Of a DNA stretch of 64,000 nt, positions 1 through 8,058 are shown piece by piece. The position numbers and the translations under genes were made by a program. Positions within the stretch are counted from its first letter, which is position 1, and the number at the start of each line of letters is the position of its first letter. Under the pieces are notes generated by a model that was given only the letters and a program-made list of their open reading frames with translations, had not been told where the DNA came from and did not search any database. Source of the stretch: Geobacter sp. DSM 9736 (GTDB lineage: Bacteria; Desulfobacterota; Desulfuromonadia; Geobacterales; Geobacteraceae). The stretch is from positions 1,240,001-1,304,000 of the forward strand of contig NZ_LT896716.1 in NCBI RefSeq assembly GCF_900187405.1, written 5' to 3'.

Positions 1-1
1 T

Positions 2-283
2 CTTCCCGAGGACGAGCGGCAGCTCTTGACGGCACTGCGCCAGACGTACGGGAGCGGGCTCCTCAACGGCCCCTTTGCGATCCTCTTCGCCAGCAACGAA
101 GGGCTGATCGGACTGAACGACCGTGTCAAGCTCCGGCCCCTCATCTGCGCCACAAAGGACGACTTCGTCTATATGGCCTCTGAGGAGGCGGCAATCAGGG
201 AAATCTGCCCGCAGCCGGACCGGGTCTGGGCGCCGCGGGGAGGCGAACCGGTAATAGCAAAACTTCAGCCGGGGGTGGTGTAA
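2..283 (+). CDS. Class II glutamine amidotransferase of split glutamate synthase (3' part)
   Basis: The 5' part lies outside the window; the reading frame is open from base 2. The visible 93 residues are the end of an N-terminal-nucleophile glutaminase domain like that at the front of glutamate synthase large subunit; the segments NDRVKLRPL and ASEEAAIR are typical of this family. The catalytic N-terminal Cys is not in view. It ends about 70 bp before a GXGXG protein, so the glutamate synthase domains appear to be encoded as separate genes, as in archaea and several Deltaproteobacteria. The domain would release ammonia from glutamine and channel it to the synthase. Identification is good at family level; the exact enzyme it serves is inferred from the neighbour. 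Confidence 0.7.
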   Translation, partial: LPEDERQLLTALRQTYGSGLLNGPFAILFASNEGLIGLNDRVKLRPLICATKDDFVYMASEEAAIREICPQPDRVWAPRGGEPVIAKLQPGVV

Positions 284-291
284 GGCAGGAA

Positions 292-318
292 GAGGTAAAG
301 GTAGAGGTAGAGGTAGAG
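292..318. repeat. Short tandem hexamer repeat AGGTAG
   Basis: Roughly four copies of a six-base unit (AGGTAA then AGGTAG three times) fill the gap between the amidotransferase and the GXGXG gene. Each copy resembles part of a ribosome binding site, but the true binding site of the next gene (AAGGAG) lies further downstream. Confidence 0.6.
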
Positions 319-355
319 AAAAACCAAGCTACGCTTTGCTGTGCAAGGAGCATTT

Positions 356-1102
356 ATGAGAATCGACGCGCAAGGAATGTACTACAAGGACCTCAACGGC
401 AAGATCCGTGAAGCGGTTTCCGCTGGAGCCGCCGAGATCGACCTCCTCAACGTCAACGGCCAGTACTTCATCGGCGACGGGATCAACAAGCCTGTCACCC
501 TCACCATTCACGGTGTCCCCGGTAACGACCTCGCTGCTTTCATGAACGGAGCGAAGATCGTCGTCAGGGAGAATGCCCAGGACAACATCGGAAACACGAT
601 GAACGCCGGAAAGGTGATCGTCCACGGCCACGCTGGCGACGTGCTCGGCTACGGCATGCGGGGCGGCAGGGTCCACATTCTGAAGGACGTTGGATACCGC
701 GTCGGCATCCACATGAAGTCGTACGACGAGAACAAGCCGGTCCTCGTGGCCGGCGGGAAGGCAGGGGACTTCTTCGGCGAATACATGGCAGGCGGTGTCC
801 TCATCCTTCTCGGGATGTACTCCGACGAGCCTGAGAAGCCGAAGCACGGATACTGCTTCGGCACCGGAATGCACGGCGGCGTGATCTACGTCCGCGGCGG
901 GGTCGACGAAGGGAAACTCTCCAGGGAGGTCGGGGTCTTCGACCTGACGCCCGAGGACAAGCAGGAACTGGAAGGATACCTCAGGGATTACTGCAGCGAC
1001 TTCGGTTTGGACGTGAAGCAGGTTCTCAAGGAGAAATTCGTGAAGATCGCGCCGAAGAGCAGGCGGCCCTACGGCAACATGTACTGCCCGATGCCGCGGT
1101 AG
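356..1102 (+). CDS. GXGXG-domain protein, glutamate synthase C-terminal-domain homologue
   Basis: This 248-residue protein is a stand-alone version of the C-terminal right-handed beta-helix (GXGXG) domain of glutamate synthase large subunit, a structural domain also found in formylmethanofuran dehydrogenase subunit C. The repeated G-x-x-x-G pattern runs through residues about 50-190 (for example GNTMNAGKVIVHG and YGMRGGRVHI). The ATG at 356 is preceded by AAGGAG with 6-7 bases spacing; an upstream GTG at 341 has no binding site. It follows the amidotransferase gene and probably belongs to one split enzyme; the FMN-binding synthase subunit is not in the window. A 115-bp palindromic element follows directly. 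Confidence 0.8.
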   Translation: MRIDAQGMYYKDLNGKIREAVSAGAAEIDLLNVNGQYFIGDGINKPVTLTIHGVPGNDLAAFMNGAKIVVRENAQDNIGNTMNAGKVIVHGHAGDVLGYGMRGGRVHILKDVGYRVGIHMKSYDENKPVLVAGGKAGDFFGEYMAGGVLILLGMYSDEPEKPKHGYCFGTGMHGGVIYVRGGVDEGKLSREVGVFDLTPEDKQELEGYLRDYCSDFGLDVKQVLKEKFVKIAPKSRRPYGNMYCPMPR

Positions 1103-1108
1103 ACGATT

Positions 1109-1223
1109 GTTGAAAAACAGTCATCTCGCCGCCGTCCTCGAAAGCCTCCGTGTGCGGCGTAGCGCTGCTACGCCTCCGTGGAGGCTTTCTGCGGGTTCGA
1201 CGATCTGACTATTTTTGAACAAC
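1109..1223. repeat. Palindromic REP/MITE-like element
   Basis: The element opens with GTTGAAAAACAGTCATCTCG and closes with the imperfect inverted copy ending TTTTTGAACAAC. Its core has perfect inverted arms: AAAGCCTCC/GGAGGCTTT and, at the centre, GCGTAGC-GCT-GCTACGC. It begins seven bases after the stop codon of the GXGXG gene. The size, terminal inversion and central cruciform suggest a mobile non-coding repeat family rather than a simple terminator. Only one copy is visible in this window. Confidence 0.65.
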
Positions 1224-1256
1224 CTGACTTTTCAATAGCCTCGTACAATTTCTATA

Positions 1257-1277
1257 GCGGGGCCTTCACGGCCCCGC
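1257..1277 (-). terminator. GC-rich hairpin downstream of the YecE-like gene
   Basis: GCGGGGCC and GGCCCCGC form an 8-bp stem with a five-base loop, a few bases past the end of the reverse-strand gene. The T run after it is weak. Confidence 0.5.
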
Positions 1278-1284
1278 TCATAAC

Positions 1285-2013
1285 CTACCCCTCCATCATC
1301 CCCCTAAGCTCTACCGCGTTCCGCGGCGCATACCCCCCAATATCGTTATTGAAATAGATGTAGACGTCCCTCCCCTTTTCCAGATACCCCCGAATCCGTC
1401 CTGCGTCGACCTCCAGTTCCTTGGCGGAGTAGTTTCCGGTGTAGTGCATGTCGTGACCGTGTCGCCTGATGTAGACGAAATCTGCAGTTTGGGGTGGATC
1501 GACAAGGAAGGGTGGGTTGTCGGCGGCGCAGATGTTCACGCCGTAGCGGCGGCAGATGTCGGTTACGCTGGGAATAAGCCAGCTCGGGTGGCGGAATTCA
1601 AAGGTGTGGCGCACGGGATAGGGAGCGATGAGCTCGAGGAACGACGCGAAACGGTCGAGGTCGAGCTGGAAGCCCGGGGAAAGCTGCCAGAGTACCACCT
1701 TCAGCTTGTCACCGAGATTGCGGGCGGCATCGAAGTAGCGGTGTACCGCTTCCTCGGCGTCGGCCAGACGCTTGATGTGAGTGATGAACCTGCTCCCCTT
1801 TATGGCGAAGGCAAACCCTGACGGGGTATCATTTCTCCATTTCGAGAACGTTTCGGGGGAAGGGAGACGGTAGAAGGTTACATTCAGCTCCACCGTGGAG
1901 AAGACGGTGCAGTAGTGCTCGAACCACCTTCTCTGGGGGAGCTTTTCAGGGTAGAAATTCCCCCGCCAGTGCTTGTAATTAAAGCCGCTGCACCCGATTT
2001 CGATAGATGCCAT
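1285..2013 (-). CDS. DUF72 (YecE-like) family protein
   Basis: A 242-residue protein with the opening IEIGCSGFNYKHWRGNFYP and the WFEHYCTVFSTVELN segment characteristic of DUF72/YecE, a TIM-barrel family of unknown function. The segment with EFRHPSW matches the family's conserved C-terminal half. The ATG is preceded by GAGGG at suitable distance. It is the last gene after sppA on the same strand (about 75 bp gap). No function can be assigned beyond the family. Confidence 0.8.
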   Translation of the reverse strand: MASIEIGCSGFNYKHWRGNFYPEKLPQRRWFEHYCTVFSTVELNVTFYRLPSPETFSKWRNDTPSGFAFAIKGSRFITHIKRLADAEEAVHRYFDAARNLGDKLKVVLWQLSPGFQLDLDRFASFLELIAPYPVRHTFEFRHPSWLIPSVTDICRRYGVNICAADNPPFLVDPPQTADFVYIRRHGHDMHYTGNYSAKELEVDAGRIRGYLEKGRDVYIYFNNDIGGYAPRNAVELRGMMEG

Positions 2014-2089
2014 CGAACCCTCGCAACAACCTGTTCTTCCATCAACAGATTATCTACCACGTTACCACAACCTCCCGAAGGCGCAACAT

Positions 2090-2977
2090 TCACCATACTC
2101 CTGCAGCAGGTTCATATATGGCGCTGAGTCCCGTCTCCTGCCGGAGCGTCTGAGTAACTCTGACGGCAGCCTCCTCAACTAGCAGATCGAGAAGGAGTTT
2201 CTTCTTTTTCGGCGGGCAGATCACCTGCGGTTCTCCCTGGATTCCTCCGAGTCTGCCGGCCTCCTCGATGGCATCCTGAAGAGTTCCCAGTCGGTCAACG
2301 AGCTTCAGATCCTTTGCCTGCTCCCCTGACAGCACACGGCCATCGGCTATTTTTCTTACCTCATCTACCGGTATTTTTCGTCCATCAGCGACAGCCCGGA
2401 CGAATTGGCTGTGGGCACTGTCGATTACGCTCTGCAATACCCCCTTCTCCGCTTCAGTCAAAGGACGGAGAGGAGAACCGGAGTCCTTGAACTCTCCTGT
2501 TTTCAAAGTAAAAGCTTTCAGCCCTATCTTATCCATCAGCCCTTGCACATTCGTAAGCTTCATCAGAACGCCTATACTGCCGGTGATGGTGCCTGGATTG
2601 GCAAATATGAGACTGGCGGGGGCGGAGATGTAGTATCCACCGGAGGCGGCGAGACTACCCATCGAGACCACCACCTTCTTACGGCCCGCCAGCTTCTTCA
2701 CCTCGTCGTGAATCTCCTGTGATGGTGCCACTATTCCACCAGGTGAATCGACACGTAAAACTACAGCCTTCACACGACCATCCTTTCCAAGATCGCGCAA
2801 TTGCTTCACAACTTCCTGAGAGTCCAGGATCATCCCCTTCACCTCAACGAGACCTACCCCATCCCCCCTGAGGGTTCCAGCTCTACTAAAAAGAAGAATT
2901 ACTGATAATACGGCGGTTAAAGCGCAGGCCAAAAAACCGCCCGCAACGACCCAAACCCATACCGGCGTTTTTTTCAC
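2090..2977 (-). CDS. sppA: Signal peptide peptidase SppA, short type (S49 peptidase)
   Basis: This 295-residue membrane-anchored serine protease would cut leftover signal peptides in the cytoplasmic membrane. Residues about 7-30 form an N-terminal membrane segment. The S49 core follows: VLRVDSPGG, the nucleophile region VSMGSLAASGGYY with the catalytic Ser, and TGEFKDSGSPLRPLTEAEK with the expected general-base Lys. The length fits the single-domain, half-size SppA that assembles as an oligomer, not the 67-kDa E. coli form. It lies between a Cys-tailed small protein gene upstream and the YecE-like gene downstream on the same strand. Confidence 0.88.
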   Translation of the reverse strand: MKKTPVWVWVVAGGFLACALTAVLSVILLFSRAGTLRGDGVGLVEVKGMILDSQEVVKQLRDLGKDGRVKAVVLRVDSPGGIVAPSQEIHDEVKKLAGRKKVVVSMGSLAASGGYYISAPASLIFANPGTITGSIGVLMKLTNVQGLMDKIGLKAFTLKTGEFKDSGSPLRPLTEAEKGVLQSVIDSAHSQFVRAVADGRKIPVDEVRKIADGRVLSGEQAKDLKLVDRLGTLQDAIEEAGRLGGIQGEPQVICPPKKKKLLLDLLVEEAAVRVTQTLRQETGLSAIYEPAAGVW

Positions 2978-3062
2978 GCTAGCTTCTCCTGGTTCGAAAG
3001 GAATACGCTCCGTTTATCCGGGCGACATATTAACTGCAAAAATCTGAATAGAGACAAGACGA

Positions 3063-3455
3063 TCAGCAGCCGCAGCCACAATTGTGGCAGACCTTGCGGT
3101 TGTGATCTTCGGGGGGGATTGTTTCAGGAGCAAAAGCAACGCGGTTCACAGCTCTCCTGATATCTTCCTGGAGGTCGAGATTTGCACTCTTACCTATGAC
3201 ATGCCCGACACACAGACTGCTGAACCCATCTGCAGGCGAGGATATCCGGACCGAGTTAAGCAGGTCAGCATAGCTGTTGATTGCGATGGTAATGGCGTCG
3301 TTTTCCGCTCTTTCGAGTTGGACGCCGTACCGCAACAGATCTCCCGCCAGGTCTTGCAAAAACGATTCGAACGACGGACCGGCGATATCCACCTGCCAAT
3401 CGTTTCTCACGTGTTCCTGACGAAAGAACGTCAGCACCATTTTCTTACCGTTCAT
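3063..3455 (-). CDS. Small protein with a Cys-rich C-terminal tail, unknown function
   Basis: I do not recognise this 130-residue protein. It is hydrophilic, with no signal peptide or membrane segment, and ends in CHNCGCGC, five cysteines plus a histidine in the last nine residues, which looks like a metal-binding tail. It starts about 16 bp after a single-domain response regulator and closes the operon that contains the decahaem cytochrome. A role as a metal-binding or redox accessory is inference from the tail and location only. Confidence 0.6.
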   Translation of the reverse strand: MNGKKMVLTFFRQEHVRNDWQVDIAGPSFESFLQDLAGDLLRYGVQLERAENDAITIAINSYADLLNSVRISSPADGFSSLCVGHVIGKSANLDLQEDIRRAVNRVAFAPETIPPEDHNRKVCHNCGCGC

Positions 3456-3471
3456 CCCTGCGCTTCCTTTC

Positions 3472-3858
3472 TTACCCTACCTGAGCCTTTTTCTGGAGCG
3501 AACTGAAGATCATGTCCAGTACTGCCTGCTGCTTCGATTCGAATTTATTGAGAACCGCGAGACAGGTTCCAAGGGGAAAATGCTCATGGAGGTAATCCGC
3601 ATCCCTGCCTGAAAGAATAATGATCCTGTTCTTGTCGATGCCGATTTTCGAAGCGAACTGGAATATCTTCATCCCGTCGATCATCGGCATTTCAAGATCT
3701 ATCACAAGAAGGTCGATCCCCTTCTTACGTATGATCTTCAACGCCTTGAGCGGTTCGTTGCAGACTTCGACCTGCAGAAGCGGATAATACAATTTGATGT
3801 TGTTGCTCAATGCGGTCGAATAAGTTTTATCATCATCTACGATCAGGATCTTTCCCAT
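3472..3858 (-). CDS. Single-domain response regulator (receiver only)
   Basis: The 128 residues form one receiver domain: acidic pocket DDD at 8-10, phospho-acceptor Asp at 54 (VIDLEMP), Ser 83 at the switch position (IILSG) and Lys 105. The usual Lys-Pro pair is Lys-Phe here. There is no output domain, so it would act through protein contacts or as a phosphate sink. It follows the substrate-binding protein by 29 bp in the cytochrome/barrel operon; no histidine kinase is adjacent, so its partner is unknown. Confidence 0.85.
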   Translation of the reverse strand: MGKILIVDDDKTYSTALSNNIKLYYPLLQVEVCNEPLKALKIIRKKGIDLLVIDLEMPMIDGMKIFQFASKIGIDKNRIIILSGRDADYLHEHFPLGTCLAVLNKFESKQQAVLDMIFSSLQKKAQVG

Positions 3859-3887
3859 TTACACCTCAGACCTGCTGCTGGTCTCCA

Positions 3888-4850
3888 TTACTTCAACACC
3901 CTCGTCGCCTGGCCAAGCACCTGAAAAGGAACGTGAAGATCGAGTGACTTCGCGACACGCATATTGATGACGAGGTCCACCTTCTTGGGGGAGATAATCG
4001 GCATCTGAAGAGGCTTTTTCCCACCTATTATCCTGGCCGCGTACTCCCCGGCTAGCTGGCCCTGCTCCGCCGGACTTACTTCCAAAGAAATAAGAGCTCC
4101 TTTTTCGCAGGCATCCGGCATTTGCGACACGACAGGTATACGGTGCTCATTGGCTTTCTGTACTATCTTCTCAAATCCACGGCACCCCACGGCGCATTCG
4201 GAGACATAGATGGAGTTTACCTGGGAGATAACGGAATTCAATGCTCCATCAAGCGCTGCCACGGAGGAAACGTTTAACTCGGTGACAAGAAAACCCTGCT
4301 GAGCCGCAATTCGCTTGATCTCCTTCAGCTGCACCATGGACCCGATCTCCCTGGAATTGTATACTACCGCGATGTTCTTGATTGGCTTTATCCCAAGGAA
4401 ATTGGAGATGAGTGTCGTCATGGGCACCTTCGAGCTTACCCCCGTCAGATTATGGCCGGCGACCGTCAGACTTCGCGTGATTCCCGTTTCCACGGGGCCA
4501 TAGACATCCACGAACACTACCGGCACATCCACTGATTCGCGAACAGCCGCCAGTGTGACCGGAGCGCCGTACGTCACTATTATGTCGGCACCTAGAGCAT
4601 TCAGTTTCCTGATGCTGTTCGCCCAGGAAATCGGATCCGGATTCGGCGTCTGAAGAACGATATCAAGATTATCCCGATCGAACCCCCTGGCCGCCAGACT
4701 TTTGACGAGCGCCTTATGAGCCTCCCGGTAGCGGGGTTGATCGCTGCTGATCACCGCAGCCAGGAATTTACCTGCGGCAGTGGCGGATACTGCCGGTGAT
4801 AGCAGCAGCATAAGCAGCAAAATGTATTTAATGCAGCGTAGCGACATCAA
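3888..4850 (-). CDS. Periplasmic ABC-type substrate-binding protein (PF04392 type)
   Basis: A 320-residue exported protein: a signal peptide covers about residues 1-25 (hydrophobic LLLMLLLSPAVSATAAG), followed by a two-lobe binding protein of the ABC_sub_bind family, with typical segments VISSDQPRYREA, IIVTYGAPVTLAAV and VVFVDVYGPVETG. Members usually bind aromatic amino acids or other small ligands, but the ligand here is unknown. It lies 13 bp after the beta-barrel gene. There is no matching permease nearby, so it may serve as a sensor rather than a transporter part; this is inference. Confidence 0.8.
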   Translation of the reverse strand: MMSLRCIKYILLLMLLLSPAVSATAAGKFLAAVISSDQPRYREAHKALVKSLAARGFDRDNLDIVLQTPNPDPISWANSIRKLNALGADIIVTYGAPVTLAAVRESVDVPVVFVDVYGPVETGITRSLTVAGHNLTGVSSKVPMTTLISNFLGIKPIKNIAVVYNSREIGSMVQLKEIKRIAAQQGFLVTELNVSSVAALDGALNSVISQVNSIYVSECAVGCRGFEKIVQKANEHRIPVVSQMPDACEKGALISLEVSPAEQGQLAGEYAARIIGGKKPLQMPIISPKKVDLVINMRVAKSLDLHVPFQVLGQATRVLK

Positions 4851-4863
4851 TGCTCCGGAAGTA

Positions 4864-6954
4864 TTACCATGCGGCGTTCAGCAAGAGCATGTAGCTGTGA
4901 ATCGTGCCATTGAAAATAGAAGCACTGGCCTCATCGTCATAGTCGCGGAATGAATAATCGAAGGCACATGAGACATTTTGCGTAATCCGATACTCCGTTC
5001 TGGCAGAAACCGTACTCTCAACTGTCTTCGTACGTGAGATATCACGGATTGAGGCAGTATCCCCGATAACAGCGCCACCCTGGGAGACTGCAAGAAAAGC
5101 CGGATCAAACTCGGACAGAGAACGTACCTGCTGGAGGAGAACCGAAAGATCGAGATTCTCGTTTAACCGGTAGGTGGAGTTTAGTGCGTAGACGTGCGCT
5201 TGGGAAGTGAAGGCTGCTGCATTGGACACTGCATCGGCAAAGGATGTGAAAAGGACCGATTGGTCGACTGAAGTACGGAGGAATCCGTAACTCGCGGTGA
5301 CAGTGAAATCGGTAAGGGGAGTTGCCCACAAGCTTGCTGTAAGCCTGTTGTCCCTCTTGTCCCTTGCTAGCGGCGACCCGTAATTGCCGAAAGTAATATC
5401 GGGAAAAGTAAGTATAACCGAACGGGCTATGACGTCGTTTGAATCACGTGCCGCCACGTACCCGGCAGTTGCTCCCCAGCGATTGGAGCTGTTGTAAGTT
5501 GCCAGGAGCTGCCCCTCGTGACGTTCAGAGAATGAAGTGCCGTACGAGGGGGTATCGGCGGAGCTGTATTCGTACTGTGCCTTCAGGCGCAGCCCCTTGT
5601 AGGCTCTGCTTATGACGGAAAATCTTCCCCTATGGGTGGTTGTCGTCTCAGGCAAGTCTCTCCAGTGCATCAGCGTATCCCGATCGCCAAGGTCTGAACG
5701 GCGGAGGAAGCTCCCCCGGTATTCGCCAACGAAGGTCAGTGAATTGGCCGGCCTGACGGACAAGGTGGCTGTGACAATGTTGTTCACGCTGTCAAGTGTC
5801 GGACGCACGGAGATGGCGTCGGTGAAACGGCTCCCGATGGTTGCCGGAGTGCTGTGGTCAACCTCCTGCAGCCGGTATTTTATAGCCAGCGAAAACTCCT
5901 TGCAGGGGGTGTAGACAAAATCGGTGGCAGCGTTATGGAGGGTGGTTGAAGTACCGTCAGCTCCAGAAATATCCGACAATCTGGAGAGATTTTCCCTTTT
6001 ACCGTAAGAATAGGATGCGGCTCCGACGAGACCGCCAGCCAGGGAGGTGTGGAATTTTACGGTGTGCGAGATGAGCCTGCTGTCAGGGTCCTCGTTATGC
6101 TGCTGAAGTCCTGCAACTCTCAAGGGGTTACCGCCGACAAAGCTGGTTACCGGTATCGGCGCATCATCTGCGAACTGCCTCACCTGAAAGGAGTAGATGA
6201 GGTCGACGGGGCCAAGATGAGTGTCGAAACCGATGGTGCCCTCATGGGTTTTCCGGTCGACAGGGCGACTGACTGCGTAGATACGGTTCAGGGGTCCCTC
6301 GAACGCTTGATCGGCAAAGATCTGCTGGCGGTTCCCTTCCCGGAAAAGCCGCCAGTATCCGAGGTTCAGGTGGAACGGGAAGTCGTGGATCTTGTATCGG
6401 AAGGTTGCGAGGTCCTGTTCGGTGCGAATTCCGTAGCGGTAAGTCGGGTCGGGAACAGCCACGTAGGATGCGACACTGGGGCTGTCAGCGCGCCCTGTAA
6501 AAAAATCGGGCGTAAACAGCTCCTCCCGGTCCAGGTTGTGGAACATCGATTCGGTGCGGATGTGAAACCTGTAGTCTCCCCGGTAGTCGAAAAGCAGATC
6601 ACCGTAATAATCATGATCGTTGAGAAAACTGCCGTCGAGGGAGTATTTTAGATTCGCTCCGAGCCTGTTGTAATAGGCTCCGAAGACGGGGCTCGAGTGG
6701 AGGTAGTCGAACTCCGCCCCCCTTCCGCCATACCCGTCGATCTGGAGAAAACGGTAGCCCAAATGCCCGCCGGTAACGATACGAGGCTCCAGGGGAGCAG
6801 TGTCGGCATTACCCCCGTCCGCACCATCCTCGGAATCAGCGATGACATAAGGCTGATCGTCCGCCTCCGCCACCAATGTCTCAGCTCGAGCGGAAACGGC
6901 GGCTGCCACGAGAACGACAGGGATGGACAGCTTCCAGAGCAGTTGTCTCAACAC
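4864..6954 (-). CDS. Large outer-membrane beta-barrel, probable porin of a porin-cytochrome complex
   Basis: The 696-residue protein has a signal peptide (about residues 1-24, ending SARA) and then alternating hydrophobic/polar strands rich in aromatic residues to the end. It closes with a C-terminal aromatic strand (MLLLNAAW), as expected for an outer-membrane barrel. The size fits MtrB/PioB-like barrels that sheath a decahaem cytochrome, and the gene starts 19 bp after a decahaem cytochrome gene. The sequence is divergent, so MtrB homology is an inference from size, fold and context. A conduit role would pass electrons across the outer membrane. Confidence 0.72.
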   Translation of the reverse strand: MLRQLLWKLSIPVVLVAAAVSARAETLVAEADDQPYVIADSEDGADGGNADTAPLEPRIVTGGHLGYRFLQIDGYGGRGAEFDYLHSSPVFGAYYNRLGANLKYSLDGSFLNDHDYYGDLLFDYRGDYRFHIRTESMFHNLDREELFTPDFFTGRADSPSVASYVAVPDPTYRYGIRTEQDLATFRYKIHDFPFHLNLGYWRLFREGNRQQIFADQAFEGPLNRIYAVSRPVDRKTHEGTIGFDTHLGPVDLIYSFQVRQFADDAPIPVTSFVGGNPLRVAGLQQHNEDPDSRLISHTVKFHTSLAGGLVGAASYSYGKRENLSRLSDISGADGTSTTLHNAATDFVYTPCKEFSLAIKYRLQEVDHSTPATIGSRFTDAISVRPTLDSVNNIVTATLSVRPANSLTFVGEYRGSFLRRSDLGDRDTLMHWRDLPETTTTHRGRFSVISRAYKGLRLKAQYEYSSADTPSYGTSFSERHEGQLLATYNSSNRWGATAGYVAARDSNDVIARSVILTFPDITFGNYGSPLARDKRDNRLTASLWATPLTDFTVTASYGFLRTSVDQSVLFTSFADAVSNAAAFTSQAHVYALNSTYRLNENLDLSVLLQQVRSLSEFDPAFLAVSQGGAVIGDTASIRDISRTKTVESTVSARTEYRITQNVSCAFDYSFRDYDDEASASIFNGTIHSYMLLLNAAW

Positions 6955-6973
6955 GCGAATACTCCTTGCCGGC

Positions 6974-7996
6974 CTACTGACGAAGCGTTCCGGGACCGGT
7001 GAGGGCCGGGGCCGGTATGTCGGTGCCGTGGACCTGGGAATGGCAATCAGTGCAGCGGTTGGTAAAGAGCTTCTTCAACTCGGTAGCTCCTGTCCTGTAC
7101 TCCCCAATCGAGTTCTGGGGATAATTGATCATGTGCCCCGCATGGCACTGGAGGCAGAGAAAGGGCATCGAGGCGCTGAGCAGGTTGTTATTGACGGAAC
7201 CATGCGGCGTATGGCAGTTGGCGCAGTTTTCGGTGACGTCGCCATGCTCGAATACAAACGGCCCCTGCTTTTCCATGTGGCACCTGGTGCAGGTATCCTT
7301 CGGAGTTATCCCCCGCAGGAGATGCTCCTGAGTGGACCCGTGCACCTCGTGGCAGTCGACGCAGGCAATCTTCTTCTCAAGGAGCGCATGGTGAGAGAAG
7401 AGCTGGTTTTCGGCCTTCACTTCCGGATGGCAGCCGTAGCACATCTCTGCCATCTCCCGATGGCTCACCTTCTGCTGCGGCCCTTGATGAAGCTTATGGC
7501 AATCGAAGCAGCTCACGTCGTTGAGAGCATGGGCGCTGGCATTCCAATGAGCGAGGGCGGGAATGGAAGCGGCTGAATGACACTTAAGGCAGATCAGCGA
7601 CTGTGCCTGGGGAGGAAGGTTCATGATATCCAGGAAGGTGGTGGTGTCGCACTTTTTGTTGAGGCGGTCGTTCTCTTCCGGATTGTCCGGCAGATTCTCT
7701 ATTGCCAGGCTTCCCGGACCGTGACACGACTCGCAATTCACCAGGGGAAGTCGTGTTTCCGGTTTTATCTGCTCCCCATGTACGCTACGCCTGAAATCGT
7801 CGGTGATTCCGTCATGCTTGTGGCATTTGGCCACACAGTTGTCGGTTCCGACATATTCGGCATCTAGGCGACCAACGATCATCCTCTCGTATTCACGTAC
7901 CGGAAAGAGCGGTTTACTTTCCTTGAGGTTGGCACAGGCGGCGAGAAAAAAGGAAACCGAGGACAGCAGGAAGACCCACCCGAAGATACGTCGCAA
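6974..7996 (-). CDS. Decahaem c-type cytochrome lipoprotein (DmsE/MtrA-like)
   Basis: Starting at TTG (7996), which has AGGAGG eight bases upstream, the protein is 340 residues. A longer frame to 8047 lacks a binding site. The N-terminus is a lipoprotein signal with lipobox LAAC. Nine standard haem motifs follow (CESCH, CLKCH, CFDCH, CYGCH, CVDCH, CTRCH, CANCH, CLQCH, CTDCH), preceded by an unusual CVAKCH with three residues between the cysteines, giving ten possible haems. This spacing and size fit the DmsE/MtrA family of periplasmic electron carriers that insert in an outer-membrane barrel; the barrel gene is immediately downstream. The lipid anchor is a departure from soluble MtrA. Confidence 0.85.
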   Translation of the reverse strand: MRRIFGWVFLLSSVSFFLAACANLKESKPLFPVREYERMIVGRLDAEYVGTDNCVAKCHKHDGITDDFRRSVHGEQIKPETRLPLVNCESCHGPGSLAIENLPDNPEENDRLNKKCDTTTFLDIMNLPPQAQSLICLKCHSAASIPALAHWNASAHALNDVSCFDCHKLHQGPQQKVSHREMAEMCYGCHPEVKAENQLFSHHALLEKKIACVDCHEVHGSTQEHLLRGITPKDTCTRCHMEKQGPFVFEHGDVTENCANCHTPHGSVNNNLLSASMPFLCLQCHAGHMINYPQNSIGEYRTGATELKKLFTNRCTDCHSQVHGTDIPAPALTGPGTLRQ

Positions 7997-8058
7997 ACGC
8001 TTCTCCTCCTTTGACAGCACACACAGCCGTAAGATGCAGCGGCACATAACAAGGCGAA

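Noticed and set aside
329-874. 181-codon reverse open frame over the GXGXG gene
   Set aside because: It is the complement of a clear family gene with high GC and shows no domain or binding site.
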